A stretch of 64,000 nt of DNA from JANNSX01 sp041397825. Its GTDB lineage: Bacteria > Pseudomonadota > Alphaproteobacteria > Rhizobiales > Hyphomicrobiaceae. How positions within the stretch are numbered: the stretch's first letter is position 1; each line of letters opens with the position of its first letter. The notes below the pieces were generated by a model. It had not been told where the DNA came from, did no database searches, and saw nothing but the letters and a program-made list of their open reading frames with translations. The position numbers and the translations under genes are program-made. This document shows, in pieces, positions 35,334 through 43,338 of this stretch. Location: assembly GCA_041397825.1 (NCBI GenBank), contig JAWKVX010000003.1, forward strand, positions 620,001 through 684,000. The letters run 5' to 3'.

Positions 35334-35598
35334 AACCCTACTGAAGGCCGAAGCCGGCTTGCGTCAGCTGATCGCCGGAAGTGTGATTGCGGGCATCCAG
35401 GAGCCCGGCCATGACGACTCGTCCCCGCGACTGGCCGACTGGGCGGCACCCCAGATCGAGGGCACGACTTCCTCGGTCGCAATGTCCGAGCAGGACTGGC
35501 TGAAACTCGCCGACGATGTTGCCCCGGTGAGATACCTGCCGGTTAAGACGGACCCATCGCCGCTGCCATCCCAGCTTGACGAGCAACAGCCACTTTGA
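35269..35598 (+). CDS. Small single-pass membrane protein overlapping the previous gene
   Basis: The 109-residue product begins MMRLGLPIAIVVCLIAAW, a hydrophobic anchor or signal, then a polar region (TTSSVAMSEQDWLKLADDVA and VRYLPVKTDP). The ATG at 35269 follows GGGAGGCGGA, a good site located inside the upstream gene, so the two are presumably co-expressed from overlapping frames. I recognise no family. It is convergent with the sulfotransferase gene, with 8 nt between the stops. Confidence 0.5.
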   Translation: MMRLGLPIAIVVCLIAAWQSGETLLKAEAGLRQLIAGSVIAGIQEPGHDDSSPRLADWAAPQIEGTTSSVAMSEQDWLKLADDVAPVRYLPVKTDPSPLPSQLDEQQPL

Positions 35599-35606
35599 GC
35601 TGCCGC

Positions 35607-36482
35607 TTACAGGCCGTACTCGCTTCTCCAGCTGTCCGGCAGTCGGCCCACCAAGGTTCCCGTCTGGATTGCGAGGTCGCGTGTTGCGACTTGCAGATTT
35701 CGTCTCAGCGCGTCTGGCAGCGCCACATCCTGTGACTTGTTGTGCCGCGCCTCGAGCTCCTTGAATCGGTCGGCCTGAAAGCCGACCCCGAGAAATGCCG
35801 AGATCGCGGCGAGGGCATTGAGCCTGTCGGCGTGGATCTCCTCGTAGAACAGGATTTGCATACGGTCTCGGGGAAACACCGCGGCGAGGCCGGTCAACGT
35901 CGCCGGGTAGTCGCCGAGCGCCCTGAGTCGGTCGTCTGCCAGCATGGCATGCAACGCGGGTTCGTCGAGCCTTCGCACGTCGCGTCGCAAGGATCGGCAG
36001 CGATGCAGCACCTGCGACCAGGCCTGACGCACGGGATTGCGCATGATGAAGAGGACACGCGCCTCCGGGGCGAGACGCGCGATATGGCTGAAGCCCGCCT
36101 CACCGATGATGGCGTATTCCGGCGTCGCCTCAAAGGCCATGCGACGACCAAGGCGATTGGCGAACAGGCCCCGATACCAATCGTCGTCGATCGGGTCCTC
36201 CATATAGCGGGAATACCACCCGTTCTGCGCCTTGAGCTCGGTGAGCCGGCCCCACTGCGTCAGCAGCCGCTGATAGTGTTTGCGGAGGCGTGAGCGGCGC
36301 TTCCGATCGGACAGATGCTGCGTGATCTGTCGGACATGGTCGAAATAGTGGATCTCCTTGACGGGCGTCACGAAAATCTCGGGATGCCGGCTGAGCATCC
36401 GGGCAAGCCAAGTGGTGCCGGCTTTCTGTGCGCCGACACAGACGCAATAGTCCCTGATGACAATCCCCTGAGCCGTGCTCAC
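35607..36482 (-). CDS. PAPS-dependent sulfotransferase
   Basis: The 291-residue protein has the 5'-phosphosulfate loop VGAQKAGTTWL (residues 16-26) and the 3'-phosphate motif RNPVRQAWSQ, so it should transfer sulfate from PAPS to an alcohol or amine acceptor. The acceptor is unknown; candidates include polysaccharides and envelope lipids. The start is GTG at 36482, with a GAGGA about a dozen bases upstream. No PAPS synthesis genes are nearby in the window. Confidence 0.88.
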   Translation of the reverse strand: MSTAQGIVIRDYCVCVGAQKAGTTWLARMLSRHPEIFVTPVKEIHYFDHVRQITQHLSDRKRRSRLRKHYQRLLTQWGRLTELKAQNGWYSRYMEDPIDDDWYRGLFANRLGRRMAFEATPEYAIIGEAGFSHIARLAPEARVLFIMRNPVRQAWSQVLHRCRSLRRDVRRLDEPALHAMLADDRLRALGDYPATLTGLAAVFPRDRMQILFYEEIHADRLNALAAISAFLGVGFQADRFKELEARHNKSQDVALPDALRRNLQVATRDLAIQTGTLVGRLPDSWRSEYGL

Positions 36483-36712
36483 CCGCGTGCCGATCCTCTT
36501 GAGCGCTCATGTTTTAGCGTCCTGTGTCGCGCTCGGGGGCCGGGATCGGCAACGCTGCATATGGCCACAGCCGCGAGACAGTGGGGCGGGTCTGTGGCCG
36601 GACTGGCACAGTTTCGCCGCAGTCCGAGGCCGGACCTCGGTCTTCCCGGGTGCGCGTCGGGCCCGGAGAGGCTAGAACCTCGGCGTGCTCTGTTGTTCGA
36701 AGGAGGCCCCGG

Positions 36713-36892
36713 ATGCGGCTCAATCCGCCGACCATCTTCATTTTCGTCATTTCGGTGCTGCTCGTCGGTCTCGGCATCCTGAGCCGGCTTGGACTGGCAC
36801 CGATCCCCGAATACATGCCGCACCAGGAATTCTGGCTGGCCGTGATCGGCTATCTGTTGTTAATGCTCGGTAATCTCGTGCGGGGGCTGTAG
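36713..36892 (+). CDS. 59-residue double-membrane-segment protein
   Basis: The ATG at 36713 sits eight bases behind AAGGAGG, an excellent ribosome-binding site. The product has two hydrophobic stretches, IFIFVISVLLVGLGIL and FWLAVIGYLLLMLGNLV, joined by a short polar loop with PIPEYMPHQE. I know no function for it. It stands alone on the plus strand between the sulfotransferase gene and the minus-strand gene at 36932. Confidence 0.65.
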   Translation: MRLNPPTIFIFVISVLLVGLGILSRLGLAPIPEYMPHQEFWLAVIGYLLLMLGNLVRGL

Positions 36893-36931
36893 CGCCCCGG
36901 TCCGCGGACTGCCAACCGGCGTCGCCGACGC

Positions 36932-37102
36932 TCAGCCGAAGAACAGGCCATGTAGCGGTGAGGGCCCGTCCATCAGATCGATTCCCATGGCTGACTTGGC
37001 GAGATAGAGCGCGGAGACGATTGCCATGAGGCTCATGCCGGCCACGGTCGTCAGCACGAGGCGGTAGGCGATATCGTCGATGAGGGCGGCAACCGGGCGC
37101 AT
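36932..37102 (-). CDS. 56-residue membrane protein, too short for routine ORF calling
   Basis: Reading the minus strand from the ATG at 37102 gives MRPVAALIDDIAYRLVLTTV, then a hydrophobic stretch AGMSLMAIVSALYLA and the tail GPSPLHGLFFG, ending in TGA at 36932. The codon composition is normal and the membrane-helix pattern is clean, so I consider it a probable gene. No strong Shine-Dalgarno is visible; GGAG lies about 19 bases upstream. It is divergent from the ureohydrolase gene at 37240. No family was recognised. Confidence 0.45.
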   Translation of the reverse strand: MRPVAALIDDIAYRLVLTTVAGMSLMAIVSALYLAKSAMGIDLMDGPSPLHGLFFG

Positions 37103-37239
37103 ACCCGGCTTCTATGCAATCTCCGTGCCGGGCCGGGTGACAGGCCGACTTGCATTCCCTCCGGAGCACCGGGGTTGCCAAGGCGCGGCCGAGGGGCGAG
37201 CTTGGGCTGGACCGAAGTCTGTCCCGACCGGAGCCCGCC

Positions 37240-38178
37240 ATGAGCCAGACCCCAACCTTCAATCCGCCCAACCATCCGTTCTGTGGTGCCACCCATGCTC
37301 GCGATATCGGCAAGCTTGATGCGGACGCGGTCATCTTCGCGGCCCCGCATGGCACCTCCTATCGTGGCAACGACGGGCGGGTGTTTGAGGGTGCCGCCAA
37401 GGCCATGCGGAAGGCCCTCGAGCTCGAGAGCAACTGGCTCGATCACTACGATTTCGATCTCGAGGACACGCTCTACCCGAAGGGCTCGACGTTTCACCTG
37501 GGAGATCTCGGCGACCTGACGACCCATCCGGAGGACGGACCCGGCAACCGGGCGCTGATCGAGGCGACTGCGCGTGCCATTCTCGAGACGGACGCTGTGC
37601 CGATCATGATCGGCGGCGACGACTCGGTGCCGATCCCCTTCATCAAGGCCTTCGAGGCCCACGGGCCCCTGACCATCGTGCAGGTCGATGCCCATATCGA
37701 CTGGCGCAAGAAGCGGTTCGACGAGCCCTTTGGCCTCTCCTCGACCATGCGGCGCGCATCCGAGATGAAGCATGTCGAACGGATCATCCAGGTCGGCATG
37801 CGCTCGGTCGGCAGCGCGCGGACGAAGGAGGTCGAGGCAGCGAAGGCCTGGGGTGTCGAGATCGTCACGGCTCGCCGGGTGCACGAGGAGGGTGTCGCCG
37901 CCATTCTGAAGCATGTGCCGAAGGGCGCCAAGGTTCTCTTCACCATCGATTGCGACAGCCTCGACGTCTCGATCATGCCGGCGGTGCTGGCGCCGACGCC
38001 CGGCGGTCTCACCTATCTCGAGGTCATCGCGCTGCTCGAAGGCATCCGAAAGAAGGCGACTCTCGCCGGCTTCGACATGATCGAGTTCGTGCCCGAGCGC
38101 GATCCGGCGGGAACGGCAGCCTATGTGGCCGGACGCATCGTCCGCTATGCGATCGCCCAGCTGATCCGGCAGGCTTGA
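37240..38178 (+). CDS. Ureohydrolase-family protein with GGDD in place of GGDH
   Basis: The 312-residue protein is a paralogue of the agmatinase-like gene at 23973; the shared block RRASEM-HVE-I with QVGMRSVGSAR shows it. Second and third metal motifs are kept (DAHIDWR at 150, TIDCDSLD at 236). The first is GGDDSVPIP (residue 125), with Asp at the place of the His that ligates one Mn in arginases. Asp can bind metal, so it may be active with different metal or substrate use, but the substrate cannot be assigned. The start ATG at 37240 gives the MSQTPTF opening; the upstream in-frame ATG at 37150 has no support. Confidence 0.82.
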   Translation: MSQTPTFNPPNHPFCGATHARDIGKLDADAVIFAAPHGTSYRGNDGRVFEGAAKAMRKALELESNWLDHYDFDLEDTLYPKGSTFHLGDLGDLTTHPEDGPGNRALIEATARAILETDAVPIMIGGDDSVPIPFIKAFEAHGPLTIVQVDAHIDWRKKRFDEPFGLSSTMRRASEMKHVERIIQVGMRSVGSARTKEVEAAKAWGVEIVTARRVHEEGVAAILKHVPKGAKVLFTIDCDSLDVSIMPAVLAPTPGGLTYLEVIALLEGIRKKATLAGFDMIEFVPERDPAGTAAYVAGRIVRYAIAQLIRQA

Positions 38179-38900
38179 GGCGATCCCGGCCGCCGGGCCC
38201 CACCGGCATCGGCGATGCGCCGTGCTGTGGATCGTCGATTTTCACCTGTCGAAGAGCAACGCTTCGCCGTCCTCCGGCCGCGTCCGAAAGAAACGTATGG
38301 CGACCTCGCGATCGCCCCGCCGGCGTTTTCGGAGCTCATCCAGGTCCACCTCAAAGGCCGAGCTGGGTGAACGAGGCGCGTCCCGTCCGTCATGGCCGGG
38401 CTTGACCTGGCCATCCAGGGGCCGCGTGGATGGCGCGATCCTCGCCGCACTGGATGCCCGCCTCGAAGGCGGGCATGACGGAGGCGGGAGCCCAGCTCTT
38501 TGGGGGAGAAGGGCGTCTCAACGGCTCCGGGACAAAGGGCATGCCCCGCCTTGCGAGCCTGTGTTGGCCCTCGGGCAGCCGCCGGTCACACCGCGCTTCG
38601 ACAAGACGCCTCTGCAGAAACGCCCCTCGCCGGGTGACGGGGTGAGAATCCGTGGGGTTTTGGAGGCAGGGACAAGAGTCGCGCGGATTTTCCGGCGCAT
38701 GGTGAATAGGACCATCTGCCTTGCGGGGATGGAGGGCTTTGGACCCGCGCCCGGAGCTGCCTGTCGGCCCGTAGCCCGGCAAGCGACAGCGCGCGCGGCG
38801 CTGGGCCTCGCTGCGCTCAGCCCAGCCTGCGACCTACCGCCCTGCCGTACCGAAGGCGCGCCACCAGCGCAACGGGGGAACGAGGCGGTGGTATCACCCG
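38179..38900. other. 720-bp gene-free spacer with repeat sequence
   Basis: This stretch holds no supported gene. The first part (to 38385) has a 51-codon reading from ATG 38215 and an opposing short frame ending LLFDR near 38252, neither with a ribosome-binding site. The middle contains the palindromic element at 38391-38482. The rest, up to the GNAT stop, is GC-rich and carries text that I associate with multi-copy Hyphomicrobiales intergenic repeats (for example the segment near 38670-38760). Frames open across it look spurious. Confidence 0.5.
38391..38482. repeat. Rhizobial-type palindromic intergenic repeat
   Basis: CATGGCCGGGCTTGACCTGG (38391-38410) is followed by CCATCCA; a second unit, GGATGCCCGCCTCGAAGGCG followed by GGCATGACGG, lies at about 38451-38480. 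Each unit is an imperfect palindrome, and the whole resembles the recurrent element that gives spurious MAGLDPAIH-type translations in Bradyrhizobium and relatives. The family is named from memory. Confidence 0.55.
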
Positions 38901-39404
38901 CTACCTCACACCCTTGACCTCACCCCGATAGGCCGCCAGCGTCCCCTCCGTCACCTCGAGCGCTAGGAGCCGCGCCGGATTGACCGGGCCCGGCATGACG
39001 ATCTGGCCTTCGGGGACGGGCGTGAAACCGAAACGGCCATAGTAGGGGAGATCGCCGACGAGGAGGACGAGCCGGATGCCGTCCGCTTCGGCGTGCTCAA
39101 GGGCCTCGGCGACGAGGCGACGGCCGATGCCCTGGCCGGCGAGTCGCGGCGTCACGGCGAGCGGGCCGAGCATCAGTGCCTCGCCCTTGCCACCGATGGT
39201 GATCGGCGTCATGCGGAGCGACGCCACAACCTCCTCGCCGATCGATGCGCAGCGGCAATGGCGCGAGAACAACGGCACGCCCTCGCGGACGCGATAGGCC
39301 GCGCGCGCAAACCGGCCAGGCCCGAAGCACTGATCCTGCAAGTCCTGGATGGCGGGGAGGTCCGCGGCCGTGACCGGCCGGAAGGCGATGACGTAAGGGG
39401 ACAT
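38901..39404 (-). CDS. GNAT-family N-acetyltransferase
   Basis: The 167-residue protein has the acetyl-CoA-binding motif A segment RLAGQGIGRRLVAEALEHA and the motif B YYGRFGF, the hallmarks of GNAT acetyltransferases of the YhbS-like type. The acceptor substrate is unknown. The start is the ATG at 39404; the region before it on the minus strand has no clear ribosome-binding site. The 268 bases between it and the Nudix gene hold no supported gene. Confidence 0.82.
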   Translation of the reverse strand: MSPYVIAFRPVTAADLPAIQDLQDQCFGPGRFARAAYRVREGVPLFSRHCRCASIGEEVVASLRMTPITIGGKGEALMLGPLAVTPRLAGQGIGRRLVAEALEHAEADGIRLVLLVGDLPYYGRFGFTPVPEGQIVMPGPVNPARLLALEVTEGTLAAYRGEVKGVR

Positions 39405-39672
39405 GGCGAGGAGGCTTTCGAGCTCGGGTGACCGGAGGAAATGGTGAAGGGTCCTCAGGGCTCGTCTCTCGCCGGCCTCGACTGTCAGCTCAGCTGGTGC
39501 AATCGGCAGGAACGGTCGGTGAGGCGACGCCCATGGCGCTGAGGCGCGCCCGTCGTCGGCCGAAGCCCACCAGCAATGTGTTCCGCTCGATCATGGGAGG
39601 GGCTGATACCTGCTATTCGCCGTGCCGGCAAGTGAATGTTGTGGCGCACGACGGGATTTCAAGACCTTGCGC

Positions 39673-40134
39673 TCACCAATCCATCGCCGGCGGCAGCGTC
39701 CGGGCGATCTCCTCGAGCCGCCGGCGAGCGCCGTCGACGAGCCGGTCGGGCAGGGCATCGGTTGGGAAGAAGCGGCTCTCCAGAATCTCGGCATTGGCTT
39801 TGGGTATCTGCGGCCGCTCCCAGCTCCGGCAGACGAAGACGGCGACGTGGTCGCCGGGGAACGTCCCGAAATTGGCGAACAGCCCATGCAACTCGGGTCG
39901 GCCGGTAAGACGGACGCCGGTCTCCTCGGCGAGCTCGCGGGCGAGCGCCGCCTCGATCGTCTCGCCCCATTCGACGCCGCCGCCCGGGAAGTGCCAGCCG
40001 GGCCGGTAGCCGTGCCGCACGAGCAGAATATGGCCCTCCGGATCCAGCACGATGCCCTGAGCGCCCAGCGTCAGGCCGCGGCGCATCCGCCAGTAGGGCC
40101 TGAGCAGCTTGCCGGAGAGTTTCACGAATGGCAT
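39673..40134 (-). CDS. Nudix hydrolase
   Basis: The 153-residue product contains a perfect Nudix box, G-x5-E-x7-REL-AEETG (GGVEWGETIEAALARELAEE, residues about 62-81), so it should hydrolyse a nucleoside diphosphate linked to another moiety. The flanking sequence does not settle the substrate. The start is the ATG at 40134 (MPFVKLSGKLLRPY); an upstream in-frame start at 40248 would overlap the divergent phosphoesterase gene and is not supported. Confidence 0.87.
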   Translation of the reverse strand: MPFVKLSGKLLRPYWRMRRGLTLGAQGIVLDPEGHILLVRHGYRPGWHFPGGGVEWGETIEAALARELAEETGVRLTGRPELHGLFANFGTFPGDHVAVFVCRSWERPQIPKANAEILESRFFPTDALPDRLVDGARRRLEEIARTLPPAMDW

Positions 40135-40199
40135 AGCAGCGGGCTCCGGGTCGCAGGAAGGCGCGGCGGCTGGCTCGCACAGGCAATGAACCCTTGTCA

Positions 40200-41114
40200 A
40201 TGCTGACGATCGCGCACTTCTCGGATGTTCATCTCGGGCCGATGCCACGCCCCAGGATCCGCGACCTGACGCCGAAACGGCTGACCGGCCTCGCCAACTG
40301 GCATCGCCGGCGGAAGCTCCGCCATCTCCCGGATGTGCTCCGCCAACTCATCGACGATGCGCGCCGGCACAGCCCCGACCATATCGTCGTCACCGGCGAT
40401 CTCTGCAACATCGGCATGCCGGCCGAGATGGCCGCCGCACTGGGCTGGCTCGAGCGGCTCGGCCCGCCCGAGCATGTGACGGTCGTGCCGGGCAATCACG
40501 ACGCCTACGTCCGGCTGCGCGGCGATCCCGGGGTCGCGCGCTGGACGGCCTACATGTCGGGCGATCAGACGGAGGCCGTGAAACGGCGCGGCGAGCCGGT
40601 GCCGTTCCCCTTCGTGCGGCGACTCGGCCGGGTGGCCCTCGTCGGGCTGTCCTCGGCGGTGCCGACGCCGGTCTTCCGGGCGACCGGCCGGCTCGGCACC
40701 GACCAGCGCGAAGCGGCGGCGCGCGTCTTGCGGCGGCTCGACGGTGAGGGTTTATTGCGCATCGTGCTCATCCATCATCCGCCGCTGCCCGGCCAGGCCT
40801 CGCCGGCCCGCAGGCTCATCGATGCCGAGGCCTTCGCGGCCGTTCTGAAAGAGGCCGGCGCCGAGCTCGTGCTGCATGGCCACAATCACAAGGCCATGCT
40901 CGCCTATGCCGAGGGGCCGGCCGGCTCCATCCCCGTCGTCGGCGTGCCCTCGGCCTCGCTTGCCGAGCACCACCACGACGATCTCGCACGCTACAATCTC
41001 TATCGGATCGTGCAGCGTGGCGAGAAGCATACCATCACGCTCGAAGGCCGGGCGATCACACCTGGTCTCGCCAGTGTCGAGACCGTCGAGCAACGGGCTC
41101 TAGTCGAGCGTTAG
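40200..41114 (+). CDS. Calcineurin-like metallophosphoesterase
   Basis: The 304-residue protein shows the dimetal motifs of the family: FSDVHLG, VTGDL, PGNHDAY, HHPP and HGHNH in the expected order. Members include 3',5'-cyclic-AMP phosphodiesterases (CpdA-like), but this substrate is not identified. The start is the ATG at 40200, two codons after a TTG at 40194. The gene is divergent from the Nudix gene, with 65 nt between their start codons. Confidence 0.87.
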   Translation: MLTIAHFSDVHLGPMPRPRIRDLTPKRLTGLANWHRRRKLRHLPDVLRQLIDDARRHSPDHIVVTGDLCNIGMPAEMAAALGWLERLGPPEHVTVVPGNHDAYVRLRGDPGVARWTAYMSGDQTEAVKRRGEPVPFPFVRRLGRVALVGLSSAVPTPVFRATGRLGTDQREAAARVLRRLDGEGLLRIVLIHHPPLPGQASPARRLIDAEAFAAVLKEAGAELVLHGHNHKAMLAYAEGPAGSIPVVGVPSASLAEHHHDDLARYNLYRIVQRGEKHTITLEGRAITPGLASVETVEQRALVER

Positions 41115-41187
41115 ACATTCTCGCCTTTGCCGGTAGCGAGCTATAGACTCTCGGCATAGGAGCCCGGGATCAGGAAAGGACAGAATC

Positions 41188-42162
41188 GTGCCGCCAGAGA
41201 GATCGAAAACCCGAGCGGCCCGCGCCGACGTGGCCGGCACCCGGGCGGAGCGGCATGTGCTCTCTCTGGTCAGGTTTCTCGCGCAAAGCCCTGAGGCGGT
41301 CTACGACGCCTGGCTCGACAGGGACGCGCTCGGTCGTTGGTTGTTCCGGACGCCGGGCGGTGCGCTGGCCTCGGCCGAGGTCGATCCACGCCGAGGCGGC
41401 GACTTCACGATCGTCGAGACGCGTGGCAACTCGCAGGCACCGCATTTTGGCCGCTACGTGACACTCGAGCGTCCGCGCTCCCTGGCTTTCACATTCGCCG
41501 TGGACCGCACCCAGGCGCCGTCGAACGTGAAGATCGCGTTGACGCCACTCCATCAGGGGACGGTCCTGACGGTGCAACACGAAGTCGAGGCGCGTTGGGC
41601 AGAGTACGCGCCGATGATCCTTGCGGGCTGGAGCCGGATGCTGGCCTCGCTGTCGGCGCACTTGTCGCTCGAGGCGCAAGGCGCGCTGTCGGTGAGCACT
41701 CTTGTCGAGGCGCCGCGCGCCGAGGTCTGGCAGGCCTGGACGACACCGGACGGTCTCGCCCGCTGGTGGGGCGGCGCCGACGCGCCGAGACCCGAGGTCG
41801 AGCAGATGCAGGTTGCGCCGGGCGGCGGTTTCCGCCTGCGCATCGCCGGGCCTCAGGGACAGAGTTTTCTCGTCCGCGGAACCTATCGCGATGTCGTGCC
41901 GGACGAGCGGCTGGTCTACGACGATGTCTGCGAGGTCGATGGCAGGCCGTTCTACGAGGAGCTGCTGGAGGTCGCACTGGCGCCAGCGGGCAAGGCGCAG
42001 ACATTGCTCACGGTGACGGCGCCACTGGCACCGGCCGTGCGGCAACAGCCTGAGGCGATGCTGGACGATCTGAGGATCGGCTGGGCGCGGGGCTGGGCCG
42101 ACAATCTCGACGCGCTGTCGGCAACATTCGCTGCACAGCGCCAGACGCGGTCCGGAGGGTGA
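41188..42162 (+). CDS. Double SRPBCC (AHSA1-like) protein
   Basis: The 324-residue protein consists of two related START/Bet v1-like domains. The first is residues about 25-160 (SPEAVYDAWLDRDALGRWLF), the second about 165-315 (APRAEVWQAWTTPDGLARWW). In each, an AHSA1 signature x-AV/EVWxAWT-x-P-x-LxxWL/W is present. These folds bind hydrophobic ligands; the role is unknown. The start is GTG at 41188, with AGGAAAGGA eight bases upstream. Four bases separate its stop from the NADAR gene, so they are co-transcribed. Confidence 0.8.
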   Translation: MPPERSKTRAARADVAGTRAERHVLSLVRFLAQSPEAVYDAWLDRDALGRWLFRTPGGALASAEVDPRRGGDFTIVETRGNSQAPHFGRYVTLERPRSLAFTFAVDRTQAPSNVKIALTPLHQGTVLTVQHEVEARWAEYAPMILAGWSRMLASLSAHLSLEAQGALSVSTLVEAPRAEVWQAWTTPDGLARWWGGADAPRPEVEQMQVAPGGGFRLRIAGPQGQSFLVRGTYRDVVPDERLVYDDVCEVDGRPFYEELLEVALAPAGKAQTLLTVTAPLAPAVRQQPEAMLDDLRIGWARGWADNLDALSATFAAQRQTRSGG

Positions 42163-42165
42163 GGG

Positions 42166-42804
42166 ATGCGGGCGCTCCTGACCGCCGATGGGGTTCGGCT
42201 CGAGCCGGAGAACGATGCGGAGGCGGCCGAACTCTCCGCATGGGGGGCTCGGCTCGGTGATCATATGCTCATGGCCGAGCGGCATGTCGCAGGAGAGGCG
42301 ATGCGGCTCACGAGGCTCGGCCGGCGCGCCGACGTCTGTCGGGAGCCCATCAACATCACGAGTACGAGCCCCGACCCTGCGGCCCGCTTGATGAGCAATT
42401 TCGGCGATGCGTCGTTCGAGATGGACGGCGAGGCCTACCGCTCGGTCGAGTCCTTCTGGCAGGGGCTGAAGTTCTCCGACCCCCTGGATCGTCGCCGCAT
42501 TGCCGCGCTGAACGGTCGGGAGGCCCAGGCGGCCGGCGAGGCGAAGGGCTACGGAACCCATGTCACCTACGCTGGCGCGGAGATCCCGGTCGGCACCTGG
42601 GCGCACTGGCAGCTCATGGAGCGCGCCTGTCGGGCCAAGTTCGCGCAATGCGGCGAGGCCAGGGCCGCCTTGCTGGCGACGGGCATCCGCCCGCTCGAGC
42701 ATGTGCTGCCGCGCGACAGCCGTGCGATCCCGGGTGTCATCATGGCCGAGATCTGGATGCGCATCCGTCGCGATCTCCAAGCGGGCACCACGCCCGAGGC
42801 TTGA
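42166..42804 (+). CDS. NADAR-family N-glycosidase-like protein
   Basis: The 212-residue protein carries a NADAR/YbiA-like domain from about residue 75: LMSNFGDASFEMDG, SVESFWQGLKFSDP and EAQAAGEAKGYG, then GVIMAEIWMRIRRDL near the end. Characterised members act on riboflavin intermediates (YbiA) or as ADP-ribose hydrolases (NADAR proteins). The N-terminal ~70 residues are a further region without a recognised fold. It is four bases after the SRPBCC gene. Which substrate is used is not shown by the sequence. Confidence 0.78.
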   Translation: MRALLTADGVRLEPENDAEAAELSAWGARLGDHMLMAERHVAGEAMRLTRLGRRADVCREPINITSTSPDPAARLMSNFGDASFEMDGEAYRSVESFWQGLKFSDPLDRRRIAALNGREAQAAGEAKGYGTHVTYAGAEIPVGTWAHWQLMERACRAKFAQCGEARAALLATGIRPLEHVLPRDSRAIPGVIMAEIWMRIRRDLQAGTTPEA

Positions 42805-42858
42805 GCCGCCTCGCGTCATCGCCTATCGATGAAGCGTTCGACCGGAGGAAGCGTGCCC

Positions 42859-43311
42859 ATGCTCAAAGGACTAGACCCGCTGCTCAATGCCGACGTGCTC
42901 TATGCGCTTCGCTCGATGGGCCATGGCGACGACCTCATCATCGCCGACACGAATTTCCCATCGGACTCGGTGGCGCGCGAGACGGTGCTCGGCGAGGTCT
43001 TGCGGATCGACGGCGTGACGGCGGCGCGCGCGGCCAAGGCGATACTGTCTGTCTTTCCCCTGGACAGCTTCGTGCCGGCGCCGGCCGGGCGCATGGAGGT
43101 GGTCGGCAAGCCGGACGAGATCCTGCCGGTCCAGCAGGAGGTGCAGCAGGAGATCGATGCCGCCGAAGGCAAATCTCTGCCGATGGCCGGCATCGAGCGC
43201 TTCGCCTTCTATGATCTCGCCAGGAAGGCCTATTGCGTCATCCAGACCGGCGAGCGCCGCTTCTACGGCTGCTTCGTCTTCAAGAAGGGCGTCATCGGGC
43301 CGGAAGCCTGA
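42859..43311 (+). CDS. RbsD/FucU-type sugar mutarotase
   Basis: RbsD/FucU proteins interconvert pyranose and furanose or alpha and beta anomers of sugars such as ribose or fucose. The 150-residue product begins MLKGLDPLLNADVLYALRSMGHGDDL, cut here as MLKGLDPLLNADVLYALRSM then GHGDDL, with the family His and Asp, and ends FKKGVIGPEA. The start is the ATG at 42859 behind GGAGGAAG, since an upstream ATG at 42829 has no ribosome-binding site. It is closely followed (27 nt) by the aldonolactone oxidase gene. Confidence 0.88.
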   Translation: MLKGLDPLLNADVLYALRSMGHGDDLIIADTNFPSDSVARETVLGEVLRIDGVTAARAAKAILSVFPLDSFVPAPAGRMEVVGKPDEILPVQQEVQQEIDAAEGKSLPMAGIERFAFYDLARKAYCVIQTGERRFYGCFVFKKGVIGPEA

Positions 43312-43338
43312 GACTGCGCGCCGCGCGAGGGGGTCGCA

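Noticed and set aside
38215..38370. A 51-codon plus-strand frame from ATG 38215
   Set aside because: No ribosome-binding site, no family resemblance and an opposing frame with equally plausible content; it was left as spacer.
38390..38782. A 130-codon minus-strand frame inside the repeat spacer
   Set aside because: It covers a known-type intergenic repeat whose translations are commonly mis-annotated, and no ribosome-binding site is present.
39490..39594. A 34-codon minus-strand frame starting MIERNTLLVGFG
   Set aside because: Too short, without a ribosome-binding site, and its composition is ordinary for a shadow frame.
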